A DNA stretch of 64,000 nt from Arthrospira sp. PCC 9108 (GCA_016745315.1 CP066886.1:1829501-1893500), one strand, 5' to 3'; shown: positions 38,251 through 48,159, counted from the first letter of the stretch. Notes: generated from the letters alone by a model not told the origin. Made by a program: numbers and translations.

Positions 38251-40068
38251 TCAATTGACAGAAGAGGAAAACTCACCGCCATGATTACCATTTTGGTCTA
38301 ATAAATGATGATAGCCTTGATGCCACAAAGTTTGCTGAGGAATGCCAATTTTAATCCCTTCACGGTCGAAGGCTTCTTTGACCCGACACCGAAACTCTCG
38401 ACCGACTTCCCACTGTTTCACAGGTTGAGTAGTAATCCAAATGCGGACTAACATTCCCCGATGACTCACGGCATCAACTCCCAAAACTTGGGGTAATTCT
38501 AAAATCAAATTCCGCCAATAGGGTTCCTGTAGCATTTCTTCTCCGACCCGTTTCATAACCTCCATGGCTTTGCGGATATCGGAATCATAGGCTACCTCAA
38601 TAGTAAAATTAACTCGCGACCAATTTTTGGTCATGTTTTCCACAAGGGAAATACTGCCATTAGGAATGGTGATTAAATTGCCATCAAGATTGCGAATTTG
38701 GGTAATATAAAGATTGATATACTCAACCAAACCACTTTTATTTTCCACAGCAATTACATCACCGACAGCATATTGATCAGTCCACAAAATTAGACAGCCA
38801 TTTAAGACATCTTTAATAGTGCTTTGAAAGATGTAAGTCAAGGCAAAACCAATCACCCCCACCCCGGTTAAAATTTCATTGATCTGAATATTAAAAACGG
38901 AACTGAGAATAGTATTTAAGGTTAATACAACACCAATGAAGTAACTGGTAAATGATGCCAAACCTTTGAGGGCTGCCGTATATGTGATTTGTCGTGACAG
39001 AAATCTTTGCTGAGAATTGGGATATTTAAAGAGAGATTGATTAACCCATTCTTGCAAAGAATATTCAATGGACAAATGACTGATTTTAATGGCGGCAATG
39101 ACAATCAGATAATAAACCAACAAAGATAGGGGAACTCCCCCTAGGGCTACACCTATAGCGCGGGTAGCTGGATAGTAATATAAAAGATAAGCTAATCCTC
39201 CTAACCAAATAAAAATTTGTCCCCACTGAGTTACCTGCCGGAGGAATTGAATAACTTGCTTTTGTTGATTAGGAGAAAGATTGGGTAAACGACTCCAAAT
39301 CTGATTAAATCCAAATTTCAACCGGGATTTAGGTATGATTTTAGGGTCATAGTTGGGGTCAGCTTCAATAATATCTGTGGCGGTTTGAGATAAATTTTGG
39401 ATGCGTTGATTTTCTCGGTCAATGATTTTCTGGACTTGCCATAATATCCAGCTACTCAGGATGATTATCCCCAAAAATAGGAGGGTAAAGGGAAGTTTGC
39501 GATTCCAGAAATACTGTTGAAAGGCGCGGCGTTCTGAGATGGAATGGTACAATTCTTGATAGATGGTATCTCGCCACTGTTTAGCGATCGCTTTTTTAGA
39601 TTGTCCTTGATGAAGGGAGTCAAAATCAGTAATTGTGATGATCACCTGATCCTGTATTTGCGGTTGTTCAGGAGCATACACGACAGTTTCATCATTGCGG
39701 ATACCCACTTCAATTCCGAGGGTGTCGGGATTTTCTACCGCCGCCACAATGGACATCAAAATTTTTTCAATGCGTTGAACTCTCTGCTGAACGTCAAAAT
39801 CTTGAGGATGATCTGGGGAGATAGTCGGTTGAGAAGTGACTTCAAGGATGCTGCGATTATCGAGTCTAACCGGGGCACAAAATAAGTTAGCACAGGCTCT
39901 AGCTCGAATCCGAGGGTTACTGACTCTCGTGATATCCTGAAATGTGGGAAGGGGTGGCAATTGTGCGATCGCTGCAGTTCCCCAAGGGGCGAACATCCCC
40001 ACGGCTAATAAACCGATCGCAAACCATTTAATTACTCGATGAAACCTATAAAATTTTCCTTTCATCAT
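38251..40068 (-). CDS. MscS-family mechanosensitive channel with N-terminal signal
   Basis: 605 residues. A signal peptide (WFAIGLLAVGMFAPWGTAAIAQ) and a periplasmic ~150-residue region (with paired cysteines in RACANLFCAPV) precede membrane helices at ~190-215, 290-340 and 370-410. The MscS pore and beta domain follow: GFALTYIFQSTIKDVLNGCL, DQYAVGDVIAVENKSGLVEY, RNLDGNLITIPNGSI. The C-terminal cytoplasmic cage ends with FDREGIKIGIPQQTLW. It releases osmolytes under hypo-osmotic stress. Start ATG 40068 or the adjacent ATG 40065. Confidence 0.92.
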   Translation of the reverse strand: MMKGKFYRFHRVIKWFAIGLLAVGMFAPWGTAAIAQLPPLPTFQDITRVSNPRIRARACANLFCAPVRLDNRSILEVTSQPTISPDHPQDFDVQQRVQRIEKILMSIVAAVENPDTLGIEVGIRNDETVVYAPEQPQIQDQVIITITDFDSLHQGQSKKAIAKQWRDTIYQELYHSISERRAFQQYFWNRKLPFTLLFLGIIILSSWILWQVQKIIDRENQRIQNLSQTATDIIEADPNYDPKIIPKSRLKFGFNQIWSRLPNLSPNQQKQVIQFLRQVTQWGQIFIWLGGLAYLLYYYPATRAIGVALGGVPLSLLVYYLIVIAAIKISHLSIEYSLQEWVNQSLFKYPNSQQRFLSRQITYTAALKGLASFTSYFIGVVLTLNTILSSVFNIQINEILTGVGVIGFALTYIFQSTIKDVLNGCLILWTDQYAVGDVIAVENKSGLVEYINLYITQIRNLDGNLITIPNGSISLVENMTKNWSRVNFTIEVAYDSDIRKAMEVMKRVGEEMLQEPYWRNLILELPQVLGVDAVSHRGMLVRIWITTQPVKQWEVGREFRCRVKEAFDREGIKIGIPQQTLWHQGYHHLLDQNGNHGGEFSSSVN

Positions 40069-40462
40069 ATAGCCGATAGCACCTCAAGAGAGTCAGGACA
40101 AGACAAAACTCTGATATTATAGCGCTTGCTAATTTTATGTTAAGCCCCTAAGCTGACAACAGGCTGAAAGGAATATCTCAAAAGGCATAGCTGATTAGTG
40201 GTCCTGGGGGTGGGCTGGCTGGTGATCTGGGGGTCTCCCAAATGCACCCATGATACATCCCCAGATTGATCGGTGTTGACAGACCGGGAATCTAGTAATC
40301 TTAGGCACGGTGGTATGTCAAAATGAAATATTGGTCGAGGAGCTGTGATTTTGCGATCGTCGGGTGTTCAAACTTCCCGATTAAGCCAAAACCCGCTAAA
40401 CCCTAGCCAGTAGAGAATTTTAGACACTAGCCTTAAAAATCAACAGAGTTCTGACAATCCCA
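40069..40462. other. Intergenic region between MscS-type gene and purB
   Basis: About 390 bases between divergent genes. It contains promoter space only; I see no gene, hairpin or repeat of note. Confidence 0.5.
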
Positions 40463-41758
40463 ATGATTGAACGCTATACCTTACCCGAAATGGGTTCGCT
40501 GTGGACAGACAACTATAAGCTAAAAACGTGGCTACAGGTGGAAATTGCCGCCTGTGAAGCCCAAGCCGAACTCGGCTATATTCCAGAGTCAGCCGTGGAG
40601 GAAATTAAAGCCAAAGCCAATTTTGACCTAGCGCGCGTCCTAGAAATTGAAGCCCAAGTGCGCCATGATGTGATTGCCTTTCTCACCAATGTTAACGAAT
40701 ATGTTGGGGATGCTGGACGCTACATTCACCTAGGGTTAACGAGTTCCGACGTTTTAGACACAGCCCTAGCTTTGCAACTGGTAGCTAGTACGGATTTACT
40801 TCTCGAACAGGTAGAGACCCTAGCCCAAGCCATTCGCTATCAGGCGCAACAGCATCGAAATACCGTGATGATTGGTCGATCGCATGGTATTCACGCCGAA
40901 CCCATCACCTTTGGCTTCAAACTAGCCGGATGGTTAGCCGAAGTCTGTCGCAACCGGGAACGTCTCATACGTCTGCGACAACAAATCGCTGTAGGTAAGA
41001 TTTCCGGGGCGGTGGGAACCTATGCTAATGTTGATCCGAGGGTAGAGGCGATCGCCTGTCAAAAACTGGGACTGCAACCCGACACCGCCTCAACTCAGGT
41101 AATTTCCCGAGATATTCATGCTGAATATGTGCAAACCCTCGCCTTGCTGGCTGCTTCCATTGAGAGATTTGCCGTAGAAATCCGCAACCTGCAACGTACA
41201 GACGTTTTAGAAGTAGAGGAATTTTTCGCACGGGGTCAAAAAGGCTCATCTGCTATGCCTCACAAACGCAACCCTATCCGTAGCGAACGCCTCACCGGAC
41301 TAGCCCGCATTGTGCGTGGTCATGCGATCGCCGCCTTAGAAAATGTGGCCCTCTGGCATGAACGGGATATTTCCCATAGTTCTGTCGAACGCATGATTTT
41401 ACCCGATGCCTCCATTATTACCCATTTCATGTTAGTAGAAATCACAGATTTGGTGAAAAATCTTCTGGTTTATCCTGACAACATGAAGCGGAATATGAAC
41501 CTCTATGGTGGCGTAGTCTTCAGCCAGCGCGTCTTACTTACCCTAGTCGAAAAAGGCATGAGTCGGGAGGAGGCTTATCGCATTGTTCAATCCTGCGCTC
41601 ATCAGGCTTGGAATACTCCTGACGGGGATTTTCATAAATTAATTAGCCAAGACTCTGCCATCCAGTCTTACCTATCCCCAGAAGAAATTGAATCCTGTTT
41701 TCGGGCTGAACATCACCTGAAACATTTAGATGAAATCTATCAAAGATTAAGCATCTAA
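40463..41758 (+). CDS. purB: Adenylosuccinate lyase
   Basis: Cytoplasmic homotetramer that removes fumarate from SAICAR and adenylosuccinate in purine synthesis. 431 residues, the usual size. The fumarase-superfamily signature is GSSAMPHKRNPIRSERLTG; catalytic histidine regions are GLTSSDVLDTA and GRSHGIHAEPITFG. Starts MIERYTLPEMGSLWTD, typical of the family. Confidence 0.97.
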   Translation: MIERYTLPEMGSLWTDNYKLKTWLQVEIAACEAQAELGYIPESAVEEIKAKANFDLARVLEIEAQVRHDVIAFLTNVNEYVGDAGRYIHLGLTSSDVLDTALALQLVASTDLLLEQVETLAQAIRYQAQQHRNTVMIGRSHGIHAEPITFGFKLAGWLAEVCRNRERLIRLRQQIAVGKISGAVGTYANVDPRVEAIACQKLGLQPDTASTQVISRDIHAEYVQTLALLAASIERFAVEIRNLQRTDVLEVEEFFARGQKGSSAMPHKRNPIRSERLTGLARIVRGHAIAALENVALWHERDISHSSVERMILPDASIITHFMLVEITDLVKNLLVYPDNMKRNMNLYGGVVFSQRVLLTLVEKGMSREEAYRIVQSCAHQAWNTPDGDFHKLISQDSAIQSYLSPEEIESCFRAEHHLKHLDEIYQRLSI

Positions 41759-41879
41759 GTCCTCTGGCTCAGGGAATTTACTCTTAGTATCCATATCAAT
41801 ACTTAGTTAATAATTCCCTGATTGCAGATTAAATTGATCTACATTTAACCCCCTAACATCTTGATAAAAGGCAGGTAAT

Positions 41880-42578
41880 ATGGTCAGAAAAATCCCGTTA
41901 ATTATCATTACATTTTTCCTGGTATTTTGGTCATCTAACTTGTGGGCAGAACCAGCTTACAGCCAGCCTTTAATCGCCCAAACACCTCCCCCTAATCTAA
42001 TTACAGATTATAGTCAAGTTTCATCAGCTAATCGACTGGTAGATATTCAATCTGTCAATCGCAATATTCGCTTAGATATTCGCTATGCAACCGCCAATAA
42101 TTTTTTAAACCGAACCCTTTACCCGGTGCCTCGATGTCTCCTGCGTCTCCCTTTCGCCCAAAGACTTTCGGAGGTACAAAAAGACCTAGAAACCATGGGA
42201 TTAGGGTTAATGGTTTATGATTGTTATCGCCCTTGGTCTGTGACCTGGCAAATGTGGCAAATTCTCCCAGATTCCCGTTATGTAGGTAATCCGGCGCGGG
42301 GTTCCCGTCACAATCGCGGCGCGGCGGTTGATTTGACTCTAGTAGATTTGAGAACTGGTCAACCTCTGGAAATGCCTACAGATTACGATGATTTTACCGA
42401 GAAAGCCTGGAGAGATTACACAGGCAATGAACCCCAAGTCCGTCGCAATAGCAACTTATTAGAGTTGAAAATGAAACAATATGGCTTTGAACCATTAATG
42501 ACTGAATGGTGGCATTTTGATGCTCAAGGCTGGGAAAGGTATGGTTTACTTAATGTCAGTCTTGACCGAGTACCTTAA
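41880..42578 (+). CDS. VanX/DdpX-type D-Ala-D-Ala dipeptidase, exported
   Basis: 232 residues of peptidase family M15D. An N-terminal signal (IPLIIITFFLVFWSSNLWAE) points to export to the periplasm. Zinc ligands are visible in SRHNRGAAVDLTL (His, Asp) and EWWHFDAQGW (catalytic Glu, His); YDCYRPWSVTWQMW carries the conserved arginine. It cleaves D-Ala-D-Ala from peptidoglycan turnover; a role in vancomycin resistance is not implied. A terminator follows at once. Confidence 0.93.
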   Translation: MVRKIPLIIITFFLVFWSSNLWAEPAYSQPLIAQTPPPNLITDYSQVSSANRLVDIQSVNRNIRLDIRYATANNFLNRTLYPVPRCLLRLPFAQRLSEVQKDLETMGLGLMVYDCYRPWSVTWQMWQILPDSRYVGNPARGSRHNRGAAVDLTLVDLRTGQPLEMPTDYDDFTEKAWRDYTGNEPQVRRNSNLLELKMKQYGFEPLMTEWWHFDAQGWERYGLLNVSLDRVP

Positions 42579-42583
42579 AAGTA

Positions 42584-42613
42584 AAAATACCCCTGATAGT
42601 TCAGGGGTATTTT
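42584..42613. terminator. Bidirectional terminator after the dipeptidase gene
   Basis: Near-perfect hairpin AAAATACCCCTGA / TTCAGGGGTATTTT with a 3-base loop between converging genes. It can serve both strands. Confidence 0.9.
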
Positions 42614-42618
42614 GTCCA

Positions 42619-42840
42619 TTACCGGGAAGTGAGACTATCAGGAATGTGGAGTTTATATAGTTTTAATAGACCCAAAACAATTAAGATTTGTAGGCTCCAG
42701 TGTGCAAAGGCGAAACCCCATATAAAACAAACAATTCCGGTTAATCCTGCCAAAACAAAGGGAATATCTTCGGATGTTTGCATATACACCAAAAGAGAGC
42801 CAAATGTTAATATAAGTAGTGCTAGATACACTGATGGCAT
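42619..42840 (-). CDS. Small membrane protein, 73 residues
   Basis: About three hydrophobic helices fill most of the chain (SVYLALLILTFGSLLVYM; FVLAGLTGIVCFIWGFAF; SLQILIVLGLLKLY). A strong ribosome-binding site (TGGAGGTAG) precedes the ATG at 42840. Function unknown. Confidence 0.7.
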   Translation of the reverse strand: MPSVYLALLILTFGSLLVYMQTSEDIPFVLAGLTGIVCFIWGFAFAHWSLQILIVLGLLKLYKLHIPDSLTSR

Positions 42841-42879
42841 AATTTCTACCTCCAGGGGGATGCAGGGTTTGGGCTACAA

Positions 42880-43062
42880 CATCAAGCCTAATGGGAAAAT
42901 ATGAAGATCCCGTGAATAACGCCAAACTCTTTACAGAGCTTTACCTGGCTGCGATGGTAGAGTTCCCTAGCATCGGGTCAGCGACCGGACTATTTCTATC
43001 CTACATTCAAACTTTCAACAGTAAAAAGCCCCGCTTGACCAACAAATCAGCGGGGCTTTTTC
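42880..43062 (+). ncRNA. Possible small RNA ending at a strong intrinsic terminator
   Basis: Between a leftward membrane-protein gene and IS630 copy B, about 150 bases of GC-balanced sequence lead into a perfect terminator (43023-43060) without a convincing protein gene. A short frame runs through the terminator, which argues against translation. Low confidence; could also be a gene remnant cut by the IS. Confidence 0.25.
43023..43060. terminator. Intrinsic terminator, perfect 12-bp stem
   Basis: AAAAGCCCCGCT / AGCGGGGCTTTT with a 14-base loop, followed by another T on the plus strand and preceded by A on the left, so it works in both directions. It lies 16 bases before IS630 copy B. Confidence 0.88.
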
Positions 43063-43075
43063 CCAATAACACATC

Positions 43076-44037
43076 TATAGCACCAGACAGGAAAGTTAGG
43101 ACGTATAATGGAGAGGACGAGATGACTAAGAAGACCAAAAATGCCAGCCCCCTATAGTTACAACCTCAGACAAAAAGTTATTAATGCAATTGAACTAGAC
43201 GGTATGCCCAAAACAGAAGCCAGTCAAGTTTTCCATGTCAGCCGGAACACCATTAATCTCTGGCTGCAAAGAAAAGCACAGACCGGAGACTTCCTCCCTA
43301 AACCTAATCACCGACCTGGCAATAACCACAAAATTACCGACTGGCATAAATTCAAGGCTTTTGCCCAAGAGCATGGCGACAAAACCTCCGCTCAAATGGC
43401 TCAACTTTGGGATGACGACATCTCTCCTCGCACCATATCCAGAGCCTTGAAGAAAATTGGCTTCACCAGAAAAAAAACTTACGGCTACCAAGAAGGTGAT
43501 GAGCAACAGCGAGAGGAGTTTATTGCTCAGATTCAACATATGGAGCCGGAAGGGTTGGTTTACCTCGATGAAGCTGGCATGAATAGTCAAGACTCGGATT
43601 ATCCTTATGGTTACTGCCAGGAAGGACAACGCTTCGATGCCCTCAAATCAGGGAAGAGGCAGGGCAGGGTGAGCTATATAGCCGCATGGTGTCATCAACA
43701 ACTCTTAGCCCCCGATCGCTTTGAGGGTTGTTGTAATCGGACAGTGTTTGAGTTGTGGTTGGAGTTCATCTTAATTCCAACATTGAAGCCAGGTCAAACT
43801 CTAGTACTGGACAATGCAACGTTTCATAAAGGGGGGCGGCAGGCTGAACTGGTGGAGGCAGCTCCATGCCGTTTACTCTATCTTCGGCCTTATTCGCCAG
43901 ACCTCAACAAGATAGAGAAATGTTGGTCGTGGTTGAAAGCCCGCATTCGCCATTGCACGTGAGCAGTTTGATTCTCTCGATGATGCCATGGATTCCGTTC
44001 TCCCAGCTGCGTCCTAACCACCTTGACTAATGCTATA
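43076..44037 (+). mobile_element. IS630-family element, copy B (most complete)
   Basis: About 962 bp. Left end TATAGCACCAGACAGGAAAG...GTTAGGACG; right end, reverse complemented, TATAGCATTAGTCAAGGTGG...GTTAGGAC. The inverted ends share TATAGCA, AG-CA and GTTAGGAC. TA is present at both borders, as expected. Confidence 0.88.
43141..43962 (+). CDS. IS630 transposase, copy B
   Basis: 273 residues from ATG 43141 (MPAPYSYNLRQKVINAIELD). Two helix-turn-helix-like regions, then DDE residues in VYLDEAGMNS, LVLDNATFHK and DLNKIEKCWSWLK. The frame stops at RIRHCT, but a one-base shift continues EQFDSLDDAMDSVLPAAS to a stop at 44017, so a frameshift has removed the last ~18 residues. All three copies share this shift; it predates their spread or the tail is dispensable. 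Confidence 0.9.
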   Translation: MPAPYSYNLRQKVINAIELDGMPKTEASQVFHVSRNTINLWLQRKAQTGDFLPKPNHRPGNNHKITDWHKFKAFAQEHGDKTSAQMAQLWDDDISPRTISRALKKIGFTRKKTYGYQEGDEQQREEFIAQIQHMEPEGLVYLDEAGMNSQDSDYPYGYCQEGQRFDALKSGKRQGRVSYIAAWCHQQLLAPDRFEGCCNRTVFELWLEFILIPTLKPGQTLVLDNATFHKGGRQAELVEAAPCRLLYLRPYSPDLNKIEKCWSWLKARIRHCT

Positions 44038-44512
44038 CCTCGATGAAGCTGGCATCAATAGTCAAGACTCCGATTATCCTTATGGTTACTGCCAGGAAGG
44101 ACAACGCTTCCATGCCCTCAAATCAGGGAAGAGGCAGGGCAGGGTGAGCTATATGGCCGCATGGTGTTATCAACAACTCTTAGCTCCCTTTACCTTTGAG
44201 GGTTGTTGTAATCGGACAGTGTTTGAGTTGTGGTTGGAGTTTATCTTAATTCCAACATTGAAGCCAGGTCAGACTCTAGTATTGGACAATGCAACGTTTC
44301 ATAAAGGGGGGCGGCAGGCTGAACTGGTGGAGGCAGCTCCATGCCGTTTACTCTATCTTCGGCCTTATTCGCCAGACCTCAACAAGATAGAGAAATGTTG
44401 GTCGTGGTTGAAAGCCCGCATTCGCCATTGCACGTGAGCAGTTTGATTCTCTCGATGATGCCATGGATTCCGTTCTCCCAGCTGCGTCCTAACCACCTTG
44501 ACTAATGCTATA
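44035..44512 (+). mobile_element. IS630 copy C, 3' half only, in tandem with copy B
   Basis: Begins inside the transposase (at ACCTCGATGAAGCTGGCAT) directly after the right end of copy B and runs to a second right end. Encodes LYLDEAGINSQDSDYPYGYC through RIRHCT. Nearly identical to copy B over this stretch, so it arose by a recent partial duplication or one-ended event. Confidence 0.88.
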
Positions 44513-44664
44513 TCTGATGGGTTAACTCATCTGTCCATTAGGGACTCGATACCTGCTCATGATTGGGTTAACCCGGCTTTTCCCTGTCTCCGCTAGCCGA
44601 AAAAAAAATTTCGCTCAGGTTATTGCTTTTTATTTGATGTCTGTGCTACGATTACTAATCGTAT

Positions 44665-44738
44665 GGCGGGCGTAGCCAAGTGGTTAAGGCAGAGGATTGT
44701 GGTTCCTCCACTCGTGGGTTCGAATCCCATCGTTCGCC
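44665..44738 (+). tRNA. tRNA-His (anticodon GTG)
   Basis: Acceptor stem GCGGGCG (44666-44672) pairs with CGTTCGC (44731-44737) with two G-U pairs. An extra G at -1 (44665) pairs with C73, the histidine identity element. Anticodon loop TTGTGGT gives GTG; T arm GTGGG-TTCGAAT-CCCAT. CCA is not encoded. The left terminal inverted repeat starts 14 bases after its 3' end. Confidence 0.95.
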
Positions 44739-44751
44739 CTGAAGTCTATCA

Positions 44752-45522
44752 CCTTATCCTAGCTGCAATAGCGGGATTTACTTAACCCGATAGTCGTACC
44801 GTTACACTTAATATGCACTCCATTCAGTCTTAGCACACGGGACGATTAGTGCATATCCCTTAGCAACAAAACTTAATTATTGACGGGTTAATCAATAAGC
44901 ACAACTTAATCAATCTGTCAAATATCCATTCCTCCCCCCCAACCAAACACCGATAGGGTAACTCCCTTGTGATAGCAGTCAATGGCAAGCCTATCGGTTC
45001 GTTCCTCACCATTGACTGCTATCACATCGGTCGCACCCCCAAGAGTGTTTGTTCCGGTTGGGGGGAGGATATGTTTCCAAATCAACACGATAGCCGTAGG
45101 TAGTCGTAGAGGGGAACCTTCTAAGTAATCAATGTACAAAGATATCAGACCGCCTTTCCGTGGACTAGACCTATAGGTAAACCTATGAGCGATCGCCTAT
45201 CGGGTTATCTATGGGTCTGATTCATAATCCTCGGTGAGGGGAAACTATGGGCTATCATCTGGCTGATATTAAAAGTGCGATCGCCTAATCTAAACTATCT
45301 CCTACCGGAACCAACCCGATACCCCTAAACAACTTTTCAACTGGTGACAATTACCGAGCAGAAACCGATACCAACATAATCAGTTCACCCCCAAAATCTT
45401 AGCCGTAGGTTGTAGGTAAAGCTATCTGTTGGGGGTAACTTAGTTCTGGGTAATATCTGGACATGATAGGGTAGGCATTCATATTTTAGAAGTTACATAA
45501 TGTATTTACATTATGTAAATGA
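44752..45522. repeat. Left terminal inverted repeat, outer part
   Basis: From CCTTATCCT inward, this is the reverse complement of 62.7-63.49 kb. Long identical blocks include GACGGGTTAATCAATAAGC, ACAACTTAATCAATCTGTCA, GGGTAACTCCCTTGTGATAG, ACACGATAGCCGTAGGTAG and CAACTTTTCAACTGGTGAC. A middle section (~45165-45320) has diverged. The repeat is cut at 45523 by a group II intron and resumes after it. Confidence 0.92.
44931..45068. repeat. Nested palindrome inside the left inverted repeat
   Basis: Inner stem GTGATAGCAGTCAATGG (44969-44985) and its exact complement (45009-45025), 23-base loop. Outside it CGAT/ATCG and AAACAC/GTGTTT segments, and an outermost CCTCCCCCCCAACC (44931-44944) facing GGTTGGGGGGAGG (45056-45068). 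The same structure is in the right repeat. Confidence 0.9.
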
Positions 45523-46269
45523 GTGCGATACGTTCAGGCATGAAATAGGGTTGAGATACCTGAAATAACCGCCTGGTAGAGACTTCAAGCCCCTGGGTGA
45601 ATATAAGGAACGCACTCCTGACCATCTCTATAACTGTTTATATGTCCCAACGTTCGGTATAGAGATATACCAAACAAGGCAGGGAACCCAAGGTCAAAAT
45701 GAACTAACTTATACAAATTCCTCATAGGAAGCCCAGAAATGGATAAGTAAAAGTTAGGAAATCAGGGTAACGGCGATAGCCACCCCCAATTTCAGGAATC
45801 ACAACCCCAGGATTGAAGCGGGGAACGGAAGGCGTGAAGTAGAACCTACTACCATACGCGACCACTGCCAACCATCCATGATTAGGGAAACCGAATGTCC
45901 GGCTTGAACCATCGTAATTATCAGGTAGCGAAACAGGTTGATACGCTGCGCTCAAAAGAGTATGGGGAAAAGTAGGAGTTTCTTCATAATACCTACACAG
46001 ACCTTTAGAAGTACCCCGGTGGAAAGGACAAATCTCAAGATGGAATGCCCATATAAGCGGAACGTTTTTAACCCCTTCTAGGCTCTGACAATCTGGTCGA
46101 GAAAGTCAGTAGTAAAAAGTGTAAGCGCAAGCCTATTAGGGGGTGAGATGTGACCAAAAGCCAAAGCCCGGTTGTAATGACAGGGATATGCTAACAGGTC
46201 ACGGTTTGATTGTAAAGAAATAGAGCCTAGTAGGTGTACAAATGGCGATAGCGAGTTTAAAGAAAGGGT

Positions 46270-48056
46270 TTGGGAAACCAAAACCAATCAAGACTACGAG
46301 CAACGCATGGAAGCGCCATCCCATGGACTAAGGTTCAACGGAAAGTTTTCAAGCTCCAAAAGAGTATATTTCGAGCAGCTAAATCGGGACAAAATGCTAA
46401 GGCACGAAGGTGGCAACGTCTATTGGTGAAATCATATTATGCCCGGCTCCTAGCAGTGAGACTGTAGGGGCGGGTTCCACGGTCAGCCATGCTTCCCAAC
46501 AGTCAGCTTAATAAACCCGCCCCCCAAGCGGGTCAAGGCAAGAAGACAGCCGGGGTTGATAGAGTAAGAGTAATCTCTCCGAGACAAAGGTTTGAACTGG
46601 TCAAGAACATTAAGGGAAACCTCAAAGCAAAACCACTGCGACGGGTTTGGATTCCAAAACCTGGTAGGGATGAAAAAAGCTGGAATAGGAATACCCACAA
46701 TCCAAGATAGAGCAAGGCAAGCCTTGGTTAAGTCGGCTCTCGAACCTGAATGGGAATCGAGATTTGAAGGCACAAGCTACGGGTTCCGTCCAGGACGGTC
46801 AGCCCATGACGCAATCAGCAGAATTTATATTGCCATAAATAAGGGACAATATTATGTTCTTGATGCTGATATAGCAAAATGCTCTTACCGTGAACCATGA
46901 TTACCTACTGTCCAAAATTCATTGTCCAAGCCGCCTAAAAAGAGACCTGAAACAATGGCTCAAAGCGGGAGTGCTAGACAACGGTGTATTCGAGGATACA
47001 GAAACAGGGACACCCCAGGGAGGGGTAATAAGTCCAATACTCGCCAACATCGCACTGTTGGGGATGGGTAGGTTAATAGGAAAAATGTATCCCCAAAATA
47101 CCAACAACAAACCATTTGCCACGGTCATACGATATGCCGATGATTTTGTAGTCATATCCAAAGACTTAGGAATCATTGAACAGTGCAAAACTGCTATTTC
47201 TGAATGGCTAAAGCCTGTTGGATTAGAGATTAAACCTGAAAAAACTCGAATCTGCCATACACTCAAATCTATTGAGTATAACGGCAAAGCAGAGGAACCC
47301 GGATTTGATTTCTTAGGTTTCAATATTAGGCAATATCCTGTAGGAAAATATAGAACTGGGAAAATTCCACATGGGAAACTATTAGGACACAAAATTCACA
47401 TAAAACCCAGCCAAAAAGCAGTTGCCCACACAGAAGTGATAAAAGGTGTAATTAAACAACATAAAACAGCACCTCAGTCAGCCCTGATTAACAAACTAAA
47501 CCCAATTATTAGGGGATGGTCAAACTATTATTCAGGGGTAGTCTCAACAGAGACCTTCAATAAGCTAGACAACACAGTTTGGCAAATGTTAAGGGCATGG
47601 ACAGTATCAAGATGCGGAAAGTCAAGTTACGAAAAGCTAAGAAATTATTTCAGACATAGAACAATTAAACTTAGCAATGGGAAAGAAAGACACGAAAATT
47701 GGCTGTTCCAAACCAAAGATGGGTTACATCTGTTCAAACACAACTGGACTCCAATTGTCAGACATACCTTAATACGTCCTGACGCAACACTTTATGACGG
47801 AAATTGGACTTACTGGGCAACCAGGAAAGGACAAGCAATCGACACGCCAATTAGGGTAGCAAAACTACTCAAAAAACCAAAAGGTAGATGTACCTGGTGT
47901 GGGGAATTCTTTACCCCATCAGATTTAATTGAAATAGACCACATTGTACCTAGAAGCCAAGGCGGAAAGGATGACTACAAGAATCTTCAATTATTACACC
48001 GCCATTGTCACGACGATAAAACAGCTCTTGATGAAGAGATGATGCTGTACTCTTAA
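46270..48056 (+). pseudogene. Group II intron RT/maturase-HNH, broken in the N-terminal half
   Basis: N-terminus VQRKVFKLQKSIFRAAK...YYARLLAVR, then a ~60-base palindromic insertion (GGGGCGGGTT...AAACCCGCCCC) with a stop, then GKKTAGVD. A frameshift follows in a run of A near 46680 (KPGRDEK / AGIGIPTIQ) and another near 46880 just after LDADIAKC. From 46890 to 48056 the frame is intact: GVISPILANIALLG, catalytic VIRYADDFVVIS, the maturase region and HNH motifs CTWCGEFFTP, IEIDHIVPRSQGG, HRHCHDDK. The protein cannot be made as one chain. Confidence 0.92.
46465..46530. repeat. Palindromic GGGGCGGGTT repeat inserted in RT frame
   Basis: TAGGGGCGGGTTCC and AATAAACCCGCCCCC flank ~30 bases. It interrupts the conserved RT sequence between LLAVR and QGKKTAG, which shows that this small palindrome moves or is inserted as a unit. 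Confidence 0.8.
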
Positions 48057-48159
48057 CAAGGAGACGGTCAAACTAGGAGCCGTATGAGGTGAAAGTCTCA
48101 TGTACGGTTCTGCTGCTGAATGGGAGGGGTAGACCGTGAGGTCTATCTCGACCCCTAAT

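Larger units (their letters stand above)
45523..48159 (+). mobile_element. Group II intron inserted in the left inverted repeat
   Basis: 5' end GTGCGATACGTTCAGG at 45523; ~700 bases of structured RNA; RT/HNH frame; domain V GAGCCGTATGAGG...TGTACGGTTC near 48080-48115; domain VI GGGGTAGACC...CGACCCC; 3' end TAAT at 48159. A hairpin TTACATAATG / CATTATGTAA (45493-45518) ends 4 bases before the insertion. The right inverted repeat has no intron at the matching place, so this insertion is later than the repeat. Confidence 0.88.

Noticed and set aside
44918..45139. Leftward 73-codon frame inside the left inverted repeat
   Set aside because: It runs through the palindrome, has no ribosome-binding site, and is not preserved in the right repeat.
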